This document shows, one piece after another, positions 1-11,913 of a stretch of 64,000 nt of DNA. Under the pieces are notes generated by a model. It did no database searches and was not told the origin of the DNA. It saw nothing but the letters and a program-made list of their open reading frames with translations. Each line of letters opens with the position of its first letter. Within the stretch, counting starts at the first letter, position 1. Origin of the DNA: Mantis religiosa. Lineage: Eukaryota; Arthropoda; Insecta; Mantodea; Mantidae. The position numbers and the translations under genes were made by a program. The stretch spans positions 87,380,493 through 87,444,492 of the forward strand of contig CM060952.1 in the NCBI GenBank assembly GCA_030765055.1, in the 5' to 3' direction.

Positions 1-1689
1 GGAGAAAGGGGCAGCTAGCTGTACTAGCTGCCACTGAGGGACTCTTCCCTCTGTTGTCATCTTTCCTTAAATTGAATCACTCTTAGTGTCCTCTCAACTC
101 ACCCCTCCATCTTTGTTAGTGCCTCATTAGGGGCATAAGAATAAAAGATCCTCTATAGTTAAAGATACTAAGTTCCACCTCTGAATCTTGTCAGAGACTC
201 AATGGGTATGTTTGTAGTAAATATTCATTCAATCAAATTTTGATGTTGGCTTAATTGGAAGCAAGTGAAAGGTTTCATTGGTCAGTTGCAAAGGAAAGAT
301 ATTCCCAATCTTCAAAATTAACTTTCCATTTTGGGCACTAATAATGAGTCAAAGAACTAAAGCTACTCTTCAGTACTCTTACTACTGTACAGTCATATGT
401 GAGTCCTTCTTGTATTGCAAGACTGGTCACTCTACAAGCAGACATTCCTGCTTCCCCTCTCCACTTAAATGTCACTATTTTACCTAGAGCTGACCCACAC
501 TGCATGAATTATAATCTAACCTGGAGAAATTATGCAATTCACACACTTCTGCTAATAACTTGGAATTTCACAAGAATTTCCCGTTTGTCACCATTATATA
601 CCAATTTACATAAATTACTATTGCTAATGCTACTGAAATATACTTACAGTTGCATTTAAAAGTGCCATATAAAACAAAAAGCTTAACTTTTCTTCACACA
701 CTATAGAGGCTTCAGCAGACAAAGTCTGCCGAGCGCTTCCTAACTACGAAGTTTGCAATTGCTTCTGGAAACCTATGAAGCATGGTATTCAAGGTTACAT
801 ATATGTGAATACAGAAATATTCAGTATTGAATGAGCTCTCAGAACCGTCACTCGAGCTTAAGTAGTTGTCAAATTGTCTGCAGCACCGCGGAAATTAGGA
901 AATAGATTTTGAAAATGTATCCAGAGCAAATAAAATATTGTTTGGCGTTCATTGTTTGGTTTTCTTCTTTTACTCCTGAAATTCTTGGAGAAGTGGTGCT
1001 TCCAGCACTTCACTGCATACTTTGCCGCTACATACTGTATGTCCTTTTATAAACGAATTCTCCAAATAATTGTACAAAATAAGAACCAGTGTAGTTCAGC
1101 TGTCTTCAGCTTCTGTGACTACATTTTGTACAGCTGCTTTGAAATATTAATTTAATACCACCGTTTAATAACCAATGATATATTTATCATGCTTTACATA
1201 GATATTTACAAAACATAAGCATCTGAAGATATATTTTTACAAATGTATGTTACAAAAATATGAATATATAAACATGTATAACTTCTTTAATCACTTATGC
1301 TGCTGAAAGGTTGGCATATATTCCATAAGTTTCCAAGTACTTCATAACAGCCTCATGGAGAAATAGGAACTGCTTCTGAAAAAGTAACACACAATGCAAT
1401 GAAAGCTTTACAATTCAATATAAGCTTTTAATCTTGTATTACTAACTTAGCTTAAATCTTTGTCTAGTCTCATTAGATAAGAATAAGGGGTTACTCAAAA
1501 AAGTACATATTCTTATATTGAACAAAAACGTAAAAGTACACTATTTCAGGTTTTGTTCACATGATTTTGTCTTCTACAAAATTGTAAATGTTTAGCATAC
1601 TCTTCATATGAGCTATTCTTAAATTCCAATCAACTTCAAACCAATCAGTACATATCCATGAATATGGATTAAGCATGTCCTGTGCTGTG
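1..1689. other. AT-rich sequence with no recognised feature
   Basis: No exon signature, repeat family or RNA was recognised on either strand. The short reading frames show no conserved motifs. The 3-prime remainder of the phosphatase gene could not be found here. Confidence 0.5.
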
Positions 1690-1985
1690 GGTTAAAGTGC
1701 GGAGCTCTGGTTTCTGGTCTGGGTTTGACCTCATTCATGGAAATTGAGATTTTATGTTATGGATAAGTGACTGATGCCCATTCAGCATCATGAGGAGCTG
1801 CAATAGGCAGCAATCTGATGGCATTCTGAACTCAAAACCAAGACCTTCTTTGGAGCATGTTCTTTTATAACAGCAATGTGTTCATTATCAGTGATTGGCT
1901 GGCATAGACACCATTTAGGCACCACTGCCACCGTTACCACCATCCATTTAGCATTTATTAATGTTCTATATTTTGACACTTTCAT
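1690..1985 (+). repeat. Decayed tRNA-like SINE related to SINE-D
   Basis: The stretch begins with an A-box-like segment (gtgctgtgggttaaagtgcg) and a B-box-like gggtttgacctc. It shares the block cccattcagcatcatgagga with the SINE-D copies at 20.6 kb and 40.2 kb. The minus-strand reading frame here is incidental. Confidence 0.45.
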
Positions 1986-2399
1986 ATGTTGTCTTATTTA
2001 AATAATACCAACTTAATAGGACATTTCATTCTACACTTCAGGTTTAATTTTTTAAGTCTTAACTAGATGAATGGGGTTATACCCTTATCTACGCAAGAGA
2101 GTTTTGTAAAATTTAGACATACCCCAATGGCTTATTTATTTTCAATTATAGTTTCCTATTGTTTTATTTGTGAAGACAGAGAGTGTCCAGACACATATCT
2201 ATAAACCTGAAATGCTTTAAAAAGTGGTCTTGACAACAAATTAAAACAAATTGATTCAATTCAATTGATCTGCAGATAGATATAATTATATTTTTTACAT
2301 TTAAAGTACAGTAAGGTAGATTTAAAATTAAAGTAAAAATATAAAGCTATTAACACTGAAGCAACTATAATTCAATAAACTGTAATAATATCTAGTAAC

Positions 2400-2402
<3 letters not shown>

Positions 2403-2434
<32 letters not shown>
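2403..2434. repeat. (TA)n microsatellite
   Basis: A run of TA dinucleotides of about 32 bp inside otherwise unremarkable intergenic or intronic sequence (1986-2700). No gene or element was recognised around it. Confidence 0.9.
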
Positions 2435-2436
<2 letters not shown>

Positions 2437-2700
2437 AAGTTCAGTTGCTACCTATAGATAACCTGCAAACAAAGTGCAGTCAGTGTGCGCATGTGCAAGC
2501 ACAGTCTTCTCCCCTTCTCACCATCCAAACATCACATGAGTTGCATGCAGCGCAACTTGGGCTATGGAGGAGAGGAGAGGCAACCTAAATTGACGGTAGA
2601 GGGGGAAAGCTAGAGGTCTTCAGTTTTGGTAAGTCATGCCTCCAACTGCATTTTGTTTGGGGTTTACCTATAGTACTATTGTTTATTGAACACTTAAAAT

Positions 2701-2822
<122 letters not shown>

Positions 2823-3473
2823 TAATGCTCAGAATTTGATAATAAAGTCATCCTTCTTCTTTCTTCCCAGTATTTAAAGACTAGATCTCGATTTTTAAGA
2901 ACTCCACATACAATCAGGTGATCAGTGTTCTTTTTTCATCTATATAAAAAACACTGTGGGGAAATTAATGAATATAAAAGATGCATTATTTACAGGCAAT
3001 ATGAAAAAAAAGCAGGAATGATTATATACAGATACAAAATCAAATACGTCCCTGCAGTGAGGATACTAGCAGATGTGTGTATGTAAACACAATTTGGCAG
3101 TTTCATTTTTTGAACTTTCACTTGGATTTGGCCAGTATGTCTCAATACTTGTTATATTTAAGAATGCCAGACGTTCTGGTTTTACTGTGACAGTCCTGGA
3201 TTTTAGCCTTTTGTGTTCATCTGTCCTGGTTCCTGAAAAGTTTTACCCGGGACGCTAAATGTCTTGGATTTTTTAGAGCTTTTTTAGTACTGAAAATGTT
3301 TTCATGTTAAATACACAAAATATCTCTAATTTTATTGCACTTGCATTCCTTGGCATGGAGAAATATGTGGAGAAATATATTTTCTTCACTTAATCAGGTA
3401 ATTATTAAAAGGGAAATATTTTGCTATTTGATTTTATGTAGTTACTGAAGTGTATGTTTACTATGGGCGGAAA

Positions 3474-4680
3474 TTGCATTCCTAAAGCTTTTGACTTGGT
3501 ATCTCATGACCACCTAATTGCTAAATTAGAACACTACGGGTTCAGAGGATACGTGAATACACTTGAATAAACTGCTAGCATCATATTTCAAAATCCAGAT
3601 ACAGTGTACAGAGGTAAACTGAAAAAAGGGAACACCATATACACCATCAAATCGGAATTTGACTTAGTACAATCAGGGGTACCGCAAGGATCGGTGCTGG
3701 GCCCGATGCTCTTCTTACTATACAGAAATAACCTGCCTATGCCGGAAAACAGCAAGGTGATCTCCTATGCCGACGATACATCTATGATATGTTGGAGTCA
3801 AGATAGTGAAAGCCTAGAAGAAAAGGCAACAAGGGCAATTTGGGAAACATCGGAATACTTTACAAACAATGGGTTGAAGTTAAACTTAGCAAAACCAAAA
3901 TTCATGACATTTCAGAGCACTAATATAAATATTAATATTGACAATACATCCTTAGAACAGGTTAGAAATTTTAATTTCTTGGGAGTACACATAGATGAGA
4001 TATTATCTTATAACACACACATAGAAACAATCTGTAAAAAAAATAAGCTCAGGACTATACGTGTTAAGACAGCAAAATATGGGAGCACCAATATCCTTAA
4101 CACAGCATATTATGGTATTATCTTCCCACATTTACCCTATGGAATAGAAATCTTGGATGGGACAAGAAAACCAATGTGAACAGGCTATTAAAAATACAGA
4201 AAAAATGCATAAGAAGCATGTATGGCCTGCGACCTAGACAATCTTGCTGAGAAGCTTTTATAACACATAACATCCTAACTGAAGTCTCATTATACATATT
4301 AAAAACTGTTATGCTAGTTAAAGAAAAAACATAGTTTAATACACTTAATAAGTATTGCCACACATATAACATTAGGAGTGCAAATGATTACCACAGAGTG
4401 AGTACAAATAAAGCTCAAACCAGTAAGGACCCATACAAAGTAGGAGCAACATTGTACAATAAACTACCATTAACAATCAAGCAAACTAATGCATCAAAAT
4501 TTAATCCTGTTTTTAAAGCAATTTTAATACCGAAGTGTTTGTATGATATAAGTGAACTGTAAAGAATGGATATATAAATTCATCCTATAATTGTAAAAGA
4601 CAAACCTTGTTATAATAGGTAAAACATGTTAATTGAAAATTTTAATTGTACTTAATATATGCTATAATACAATTTTGAGT
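3474..4680 (+). mobile_element. LINE fragment, CR1/Jockey-type reverse transcriptase
   Basis: A 5-prime-truncated non-LTR retrotransposon. It starts with KAFD-like motif A (PKAFDLVSHDHLIAKLEHYGF), interrupted by a stop near 3567. It continues as a 191-codon frame (3604-4179) with GVPQGSVLGPMLFLLY (RT motif) and SYADDTS (catalytic YADD). Downstream, stop-rich reading frames still show the C-terminal region (KCIRSMYGL, YNKLPLTIK) to about 4560. The copy is dead. An unrelated Penelope fold-back follows at once. Confidence 0.88.
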
Positions 4681-5770
4681 TGAACTAATACTCAATGCTC
4701 CATTTGTTGCTAGCATTTACCTAGAACGCGTTACATTAGGATCTTCCTAACATCATCAGCTGTTGTCGACTAATGGACGTCAGTTCGGTGAACTCCTCAG
4801 AAGGGATAGGTGCATCACTGTTAGTATCTTTATGAACTTTAAATGTGGGTATTCTTCAAAGGTAGTGTCGAAATTAAACAATTTTCTTTCATGTTTCTTT
4901 ATGAAGATTTTTTCCCACGTGGTTAATGCAGCTGTACCTTGGACACTTTTTAATAAGTGAATTTCTCGTTCTATATCATGATTCTCCTTCCAAAAATAGT
5001 ACGCTGCCACTGATTTATCTATTTCTTTGTTCCTGATGTTCCTAAAATGCTCTTTAAGCCTAATTTTCAAGTTCCTTTTTGTTTTTCCAATGTAAAAGTT
5101 GTCACAGCCCTTGCAAGTTATCCGGTACACACCTGATTTTTTGTCTGTGGGTATCTCCTTTGTATTATGTGATTTCAAAAGGTGTTGAACACTAAATTTG
5201 GTCTGTGAGGCCAAAGTAATATTGTGTTCTTTGAAGACTTTTTGGAAAAGGTGTGTAGCTCTGGGATGATATGTAAATTTTCTGTATGAAGTTTCATTGC
5301 TGATTGGGGAAAGAGTAGTTACTTGTTTGCATCTTTGTTGTCTTTTGAATTTATCAATTTTCTTATTGACCAATTCAGCACTAAATCCATTGTATTCTGC
5401 AATGTGAATGATATTATTGTACTCTTTGATATATCCTATCTTGTTTAAAGGAACATTAACAAGCCTGTAAGTTAAACTGTTGATAACAGCATGCTTGTGT
5501 TGTCTTGGGTTACATCCATCTGATTTTATGCAATTTTCTGTGTGTGTTTCCTTTCTATGTATGCCAAATTTAAGTTTATTATGTTTTCTGGTAAGTTTCA
5601 AATCTGACAGAGATGCACCTATCACCTCCGAGGAGTTCACCGAACTGACTTCCATTAGTCGACAACAGCTGATGATGTTAGGAAGATCCTAACGAAACAC
5701 GTTCTAGGTAAATACTATCAATAAGTGGAGCATTGAGTATTAGTTCGACTCAAAATTATATTAATTTTGT
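4676..5770 (-). mobile_element. Penelope-like element, fold-back copy with long inverted ends
   Basis: A roughly 1.1-kb unit whose two ends (about 4676-4800 and 5630-5770) are inverted copies of one another, with small differences. Between them lies a single minus-strand frame encoding the C-terminal part of a Penelope protein. The right arm carries a hammerhead-like module: AGTCGA at 5657, CTGATGA at 5669, a 7-bp stem GTTAGGA/TCCTAAC at 5677-5693, GAAA at 5694 and TCGACT at 5745. In the left arm the GAAA is mutated to GTAA (read on minus). PLE copies with an attached inverted, truncated copy are known for the class. Confidence 0.85.
4780..5655 (-). CDS. Penelope-like protein C-terminal part: linker plus GIY-YIG endonuclease
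   Basis: An uninterrupted 291-codon frame. Residues about 50-110 (HAVINSLTYRLVNVPL... EYNGFSAELVNKKI) match the region between RT and endonuclease in Penelope proteins. Residues 174-260 form the GIY-YIG nuclease: GVYRITCKGC with a CxxC pair, then FYIGKTKRNLKIRLKEHF and FWKENHD, as in the PLE-specific endonuclease. The RT palm is absent. Both N- and C-termini fall inside the inverted-repeat arms, so the start Met and the last residues come from the element ends. Unlike other copies here it has no frameshift, but there is no evidence it is expressed as a stand-alone protein. Confidence 0.8.
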   Translation of the reverse strand: MEVSSVNSSEVIGASLSDLKLTRKHNKLKFGIHRKETHTENCIKSDGCNPRQHKHAVINSLTYRLVNVPLNKIGYIKEYNNIIHIAEYNGFSAELVNKKIDKFKRQQRCKQVTTLSPISNETSYRKFTYHPRATHLFQKVFKEHNITLASQTKFSVQHLLKSHNTKEIPTDKKSGVYRITCKGCDNFYIGKTKRNLKIRLKEHFRNIRNKEIDKSVAAYYFWKENHDIEREIHLLKSVQGTAALTTWEKIFIKKHERKLFNFDTTFEEYPHLKFIKILTVMHLSLLRSSPN

Positions 5771-5774
5771 GCTT

Positions 5775-6820
5775 CATTGTATCATAGTCCTTACACAATG
5801 GAATATATGCTATACTTTGATTTTAAATGATAAAACTGACTGTCAGACAAAATGATGTCAGTTGTTCTTGTAGAGTCTATTGACAACAATAAAGTTAGCA
5901 CCACCGCCACCGCCACCACCACCTCCACCACAATTATTATTCCAGTTTCTACAGAAGTTGCAGATTGGCTTGTATCTCATTCTATGTGTGTGCTTCCAAG
6001 GTGAACACGTGGGTACTAAAGTTATTATTCAGTTTAATTTGTTTCTACTGTAACTGTGAAGTAAATTAAGGTGCATAAGCAAAAGTGTATATTTAGAGAT
6101 TCTCTTAAAGAGTAATTTCTATTTTTGAAGGAGAGTAGTATTGATAGTACTGGATCTGAAGTGGAGTGTAATTTCTGCCACAGTGAGTTTAGTGTTAGCC
6201 ATGGAGGAAAATTTGATTTCATGGATCATGTTCAATACAATAAAGTTCAGTTAATGGCACTGCGTTAATGTCTGTATTAATTCATTGTTTACCCTATTTG
6301 TATATGTAACAGGTCTTCCAGTTTTCCAATAACATAGTGTTAAAGAGTCCCGGTTTTTTCATTTCAGAATCTGGGATCCCTAGTTATATTAGATTTGCAA
6401 TGAATACCATCTATTGTTAGTTCTTAACTATACATTCATTTAAATAACTTTTGAAGGTATTAAAAATAAATTGGCAATGATTTTTCATTAGAATAGCTAG
6501 ATTCCACTTAAAGAGCTACGTAAGTGTTATCAGGATAATTTATCACTCAGATAATATTGTGCAGAATAAAAAAATTTTGAGCATAGGTACTCTATATCAT
6601 CAAATTTAAAAACACTAAAATTGTCAATTTTTACATTAAGATCATTAGAAAAAACATAAAATATGTTGATGTATTATATTACACACCTGTGATAGATTAA
6701 AAGCATATTATTCCATTGTAGCCTCTCAGTTTCTATCACTAAATAATATAAATGCATAGATAATGTACTCATTGTGAAGAATGTTGAGCCACTAAGGCAG
6801 TAGAGTTAAACATTTCACAA
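5775..6820. other. Intergenic/intronic sequence with a short CCACCG minisatellite
   Basis: The only structured element seen is a (CCACCN)n run at about 5901-5933 followed by attatt. The rest is AT-rich with no coding signature. Confidence 0.5.
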
Positions 6821-6827
6821 TTGATCG

Positions 6828-6965
6828 CAAAAACTATTTGTAGTTGGTACTACAAGTACTATTTGTATTGATACTTGTAATTGACGAGTATCAATAAACC
6901 AACTACAAATAGTTTTTGCGATTAATTTTGATGTCACTGTTACTAAATTCCTCCAAACAGATATT
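6828..6965 (+). repeat. Minimal Penelope terminal fold-back
   Basis: Arms ATCGCAAAAACTATTTGTAG (6828 onward) and its complement ending at 6922 enclose about 45 bp. They are followed by the block TGTCACTGTTACTAAATTCC that also follows the PLE ends at 14.85, 34.43 and 45.71 kb. It carries no coding capacity; it is the element ends joined head to head. Confidence 0.75.
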
Positions 6966-7220
6966 TCACAATTGATTTACCTTCAGCAGGGAAACAATTT
7001 GTTTCTGGCCATAGATTCCATTCCAAACAGTATCTGCTGAATACCTTCTCAGCTCACTTATATCTTGTGTATTTCTTTACCTCCTGTATTGACTAACAGC
7101 TTTCAAAATTACTCATTTTTCCTCTTTTCTGTTGTTATTATAGGTCGTCATCAAACATTGAAATAATAATAAATAAACTGTAAGCTAATTAAGTATAAAA
7201 CAACTAATTTTAAAACATAC

Positions 7221-7356
7221 CTCAGTGGTTAAAAAATAGTCAATATTTCTGTGCACAGTCCGAACAGCTTCACAAACATCACAAACATGTTCAACTTCCA
7301 CCTTCTCAAGAACATTAACTAATGCTGCAAACAGACCACTTGCGGCAATGGTGCTG
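7221..7356 (-). CDS. Receptor PTP exon 11 of 11 seen: D2 pseudo P-loop and following helix
   Basis: One base plus 45 codons. The acceptor is ttgttatag (7357-7365) and the donor gtatgt begins at 7220. With the preceding exon the P-loop region reads LLSNSTIAASGLF, aligned to VHCSAGIGRTGTF. The cysteine is Ser and the phosphate-binding arginine is Ala, so the domain should not bind or turn over phosphotyrosine in the normal way. It continues with VEHVCDVCEAVRTVHRNIDYF, the helix that normally ends in the VQTxxQY element. A good donor at the end shows that at least one more exon follows. I did not find it between 1 and 7200, so it probably lies beyond the left edge. Confidence 0.9.
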
Positions 7357-7687
7357 CTATAACAATACATATATTTCATGTTGAACACATGTTAGCATAA
7401 ATTACAAAATACAGAAACTATTGTATTCCAACCAAAAGGTCATTATTAAGGTTTATGTTTTGAGGTCTATGAAATATCTCCCGACATGAAAAAATAAACA
7501 TTCTTTGAAAAAGATATTGTATATGTATATATAAGGATAACTCAAAAATGAAAAATCAGAAAAATATCTACTGAACTAATTAAGGCTTCTTGGGTTACCA
7601 GCTGTGTTAAACTGATGAAATTGCTCAAGTTTTCGGCTATCTTGACTCCATGTCCTTCTTCAGTTTTCCTGAAGAAGGCTACAGAGT

Positions 7688-7923
7688 GCCTGCCTTGGTA
7701 GCATAGATGGTAGCATGTCTGCCTCACATTCAAGAGGTTCCAAGTTCAAATCTTGGTCAGGGATAAGGTTACCTGGATGAGGTTTCCTCTGGGGTTTTCC
7801 CTTATCCTTCAAGACGAATGTTGGGTAACTCTAAGCTCCATGAACCCTGGACTCATTTGAGCATCATTTCAACCAGTTCATTCACCGTCTGATATGACTT
7901 AACGTTGGAGAACATAAATTAAC

Positions 7924-7951
<28 letters not shown>
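7688..7951 (+). repeat. SINE-A copy 1 (tRNA-like head, poly-A tail)
   Basis: A tRNA-derived SINE with promoter-like head (TGGTAGCATAGATGGTAGCA... B-box gttcaaatcttgg) and a 30-bp A tail. It is flanked by a perfect 10-bp target-site duplication GCTACAGAGT at 7678-7687 and 7952-7961. It lies within the left-most stretch of the window, upstream of exon 11 in the intron. Confidence 0.92.
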
Positions 7952-7955
<4 letters not shown>

Positions 7956-8674
7956 CAGAGTCAAGATGCCAAAAGCTAGAGCATTTCATCAATTTAAGAT
8001 GGCTGCTAACTCAAAAGCCTTAATTAGCAATCATTGCCGTGAAAATTCCAAGCCTTATACTTACTAAAAACCTTATTTTTTCTATCCACTTTATTTTAAT
8101 GAAGACAGAGCAGAAATAGCTACATTTTACACATTTCATTATAAATACAAAGGGAACAGCCACTGTTTAGCAACTGCACATTATATGCTGTTTTTAAAAT
8201 TATAAACTTTTTTCACGCAATCATAAGAAACCAACTGAATGTTGACAGGACTTGAAAAGCATGATAAAGTATTGAAGAATTCAAACCATCAATAAGAGAA
8301 CTTAGAAATGGATAATGCCAGGAAAAGATATATAAAATAATTTGTGTGTTTAAAGAGATCTAGATTTTTTGTGTTATAAGTTGTCTGTCACTTAATGTTT
8401 ATCTATGATACAAAACCCCTGTATGAAGAGGGCTTTACAGGACATTCCCAGAATGCACATTTTGTTTGTCACACAAATATATTTGATATTTTAATCAAAA
8501 TTGTTAACAGACATTTTTGAGAAAATAGTTTTCAAATAATGTTTCATATAAGGGGTAATTTGAAGTTTGGGGATTTTATTGAAAACTTTCATGTTGCATT
8601 TTTGGGAATTATAACTTAAATAATAATAATTTAACTATAACTTAAATAATAACTTTGGAATTTATCTGACTTTT

Positions 8675-10250
8675 TCATTTTGAGTTATGCCATTCACAGA
8701 CAAATATACTAATAAACTCAGGACGTTAATTGACAAATACCTGAGCAGGAAAAGGGGGACATTGTATATGTTCTTTGTGAATTTTGAGAAAGCTTTCGAT
8801 ATGATAAACAGGGAGGCTTTAAAATGGAAATTAAGAAGAAAAGGGTTTAGCGAGAAGTTTATAAATGAAATTGATAAAATTTATAGTGGGGTGAAATTCA
8901 GAATAAGATGTGGGTTGAATGTATTATCAGAAGAGGCCGAACAGAAGTTAGGCTTAAGAAAGGAGTGCAAATTGAGTCCTATACTATTCAATTTATTTAT
9001 AGATGACATAATAGAGGGGGTTAAGGAAAGCAATGCCCATTGCCCAATAATAATGAACAAAGCGATAATTGGTTTACTGTATGCGGATGATTTAACGGTA
9101 GGAGCAATTTCCGTAATATGTCTACAAAAATCAATTGAGGCAATTTATAGGATTTGTGCTGACTGGGGACTAAGAATAAACAGCAAAAAACAAAAAATAA
9201 TGGTATTTAAAAGAGGATCAATACTGAGGAAAGGAGAGGAATGGTTCATAGGAGATCAAAAGGTAGAAGTGGTAAATGAGTATGACCATTTAGGTTTAAG
9301 GATGTGTAGCAGTGGAGGATGGGCCGCACAAGACAGAAAAGTGATAGCTAATGGCAGGGTGGCAATGTCAGGGGTAAGAATATGTAAACATAAGCTAGAG
9401 ATGTCAGATGGTTAGAAAGAATATATGAAGTGGTCGTTGAGGCAGTGTCAGTATGGGGCACATCAGAGATAGGTACACAATTAGACCAGATGTATGGATT
9501 GTTTTGCAAAGAATTACTAGGACTGCCAAAATTGGCACCAAGAGAAGTGGCATTACTAGAGTTGGGTAATACAAAAAGGAGAGGAATAATAATAGAGAGA
9601 ATACTGAAATTCTGGTATAAGTGTACTGAAGGGCAGAAAGGGGAATTATTGAATCTGTGCATGAAGCAACAGAAAAGCATTAAAAATACAAATAGTTGGT
9701 AGTTGGAATTGGAAAGAATGATATTGAAGATAGGCATGGGAGATCTATGGAGAGCAGAGGAGATAAATCATAATGACTTTTGGAAGGAAGTCCGAGTTAG
9801 AGTACAAGACATAGATAGGCAAGAGATATGGGAAAGTATGGAAAAAAGAAATCTTTGAAATTTTATAAGCAATTAAATACAGAATGGGGTAGGGAAAAAT
9901 ATATAGATCAATGTGATAAAACTGGAAGAGAAGGCATAGCATGGATAAGAGTAGGAACATTATACTTAAGAGGGTTGAGAAGTAATGAGGTAGGGATATA
10001 TTTTGTGGAGATGAAGAGAGCACTGATCATTACCTGATAGTAATAAATTACAGGAGAAAAATATGGGATAAGAAATGGGACAGTGTGAGTAAAGAGATAT
10101 TGGTGTAATGCATGCTAACGGGGATGGGAGAAAAGAAAAACATATGTATAGGAGAATTCTTATGTAGGTTAAGAGAAAATTGGATTAGGGTAAAAGAAGT
10201 GAAGGTCAAGAAGAAATGACACCAGCTACTCAGGAAAACCAAAGGCTTAT
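8675..10250 (+). mobile_element. LINE fragment, non-LTR reverse transcriptase, clade unresolved
   Basis: Frame 8687-9412 contains FVNFEKAFDMINREAL (motif A), LRKECKLSPILFNLFIDDI (motif B, decayed from VRQGCPLSP) and GLLYADDLTVGA (YADD). After a stop at 9413 the same protein continues (VWGTSEIGTQLDQMYGLFCK), then in several frames to about 10230. The element is 5-prime truncated and broken by stops and frameshifts. Motif B with LSPxLFNLFIDDI suggests an RTE- or CR1-related clade. Ordinary intron sequence lies before it (7965-8670). Confidence 0.85.
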
Positions 10251-10480
10251 GGCCAGGGGACCTGAGTCAGCGAATAAATCTTGAGTCAGCAATTTTCATG
10301 TACTTGTACTGGAGGTATAATACTGTATGTTCAATGTTACTATAGTGAAATTGTAATGGAAACTGTACAAATAAATATCATATCAATATCATACTAATAA
10401 ACTTCACCAGACATTTTTCTAAGAGTGCTTCTCTGGGGAAGGGGATTCATGGCACCTCTAAAAACATTTCCAGTTAACAC

Positions 10481-10551
10481 AAAAGTGAATCGAGAAGATA
10501 TTGACACATTGCTTCACTCACACTGTGTCAATATCATCTCGATTCACTTTT
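10481..10551. repeat. Short hairpin (inverted repeat, 28-bp arms)
   Basis: Left arm 10481-10508 and right arm 10524-10551 are almost perfect inverted copies (AAAAGTGAATCGAGAAGATA and complement) with a 15-bp loop. It has no coding content. It may be a MITE remnant or the fused ends of a larger element. Confidence 0.75.
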
Positions 10552-10954
10552 GAGCTAATTTGTGTTTCACTGTCCCTACACTTCTGTCAAGTTTATACTT
10601 TGATTTCCAGTTAAATCTCAATATTACACTTTTAGGTAAAATGCAATAGCTCCTCTAGCTATGATAGAGAAAGTAAAACCTACTGCTTCACATTTTCAAC
10701 CTCTAAATGCTGATTTATATTACATGAGTGATCAAGATAAAATAAACTTATAAATAAATAATCTTAAATATTTTAAAAGCTAGTATCTTAACTACCCCTC
10801 CATTTTAACCATTTGATCCATATGGATAAGAACTTATACTCTATCTAAAGTTTTCAAAACCATTCTTCCCTATACCTCTTTAAAAATTTAAATGCAGCCA
10901 GCAATACTTAAGGATTAGGATTACTATGGAGGAGATCTGACACCAAAACCTATG

Positions 10955-11290
10955 GTTTATTGTATCTCAACCACAAGTAGGGCATCCTAAGGAGGAAGAA
11001 TGAGGCAAGAGGAGACAGAGGACTGCTGACCCAAGGTGCTGAGACACCCGCCAACACTTCTACCCTGAAAGAGACGACCAGATGTGAGACGATATGAAAT
11101 GATAATGGAGATGAAATGTAGGGGCAGGAAATTCGAGGGATGTAATTATCCTACCCAGCATTCATCTGGTGACCCAGGAAAACCCCCAAAAAACTCATGG
11201 GTCAGGTAGGTTGGCCACTGGTATCGAACCCGGGCCTTCTAAATGTGGACCTCAGGTGAAACCGTCTGAGCCATTCTGCTCAGTCATTCT
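10955..11290 (-). repeat. SINE-E copy (tRNA-like), minus orientation
   Basis: Read on the minus strand it begins with an A box (AATGGCTCAGACGGTTT) and a perfect-looking B box (GGTTCGATACC at about 11222), followed by a unique body. It sits about 250 bp from exon 10 in the downstream intron. Confidence 0.75.
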
Positions 11291-11541
11291 TTTCAACATA
11301 TGCTTCCTTTCAAGTTGACTATTTAGTTTTTTACTCTTATGACTGAATCTCCCACCCATGTTGCAAGCATACCATTACTGACTGAGAAAATGGGTAGAAG
11401 AAAGAGGAGATCTCGTCTTGTTATTAAGCATCTATACAGCTTATCAAGTCAACCAACCATTACAACCAAAAAATATGTAAATATAGTTCATTTAGTACAA
11501 CAGTCCAAAATCTTGATTTACAAATGTAATGCCTGACTTAC

Positions 11542-11696
11542 TTGCTTAATAATACTATGGGTCCCAAGTCCTTCTCTTGTCTTCTCTGGGTCTCTTCCCA
11601 AAGTTCTAAAAGAGTTTCTGGAAACTTAGGAAGCTCACATGAAGATGGCCAATCTTTGAAATGCAACATACTCACACTGTAAGCCACAGGGCTACC
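11542..11696 (-). CDS. Receptor PTP exon 10 of 11: D2 WPD-like loop and start of pseudo P-loop
   Basis: Fifty-one codons plus two bases. The acceptor is ttatttcag (11697-11705) and the donor gtaagt (11536-11541). The peptide contains MLHFKDWPSSCELP, a WPD loop in which Asp is replaced by Ser, and ends DLGPIVLLS, where an active domain would read GPIVVHCS. AA at the end plus C of the next exon encodes Asn. The His and the nucleophilic Cys of the P-loop are therefore Leu and Ser. Confidence 0.91.
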
Positions 11697-11913
11697 CTGA
11701 AATAAATAACAATAGTGATTCAGAACTTCTAATCTTTTTTCCTCAATGTAAAATTTAATGTTACAATTGAGACTATTTTTAAAACATACATCAGATATAT
11801 AGTTGAGAACTATTGTGACAGTAAAACACAGTGAGAAGAGATGAGAGTTGAATACTCAGAAGAACCTAAACCTAAAAGTTGATACCAATGAAGCAGATAT
11901 TTTGTATAAATAA

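Noticed and set aside
1788..1985. Minus-strand 65-codon frame
   Set aside because: Lies in a SINE-D-like repeat; same block occurs in copies at 20.6 and 40.2 kb.
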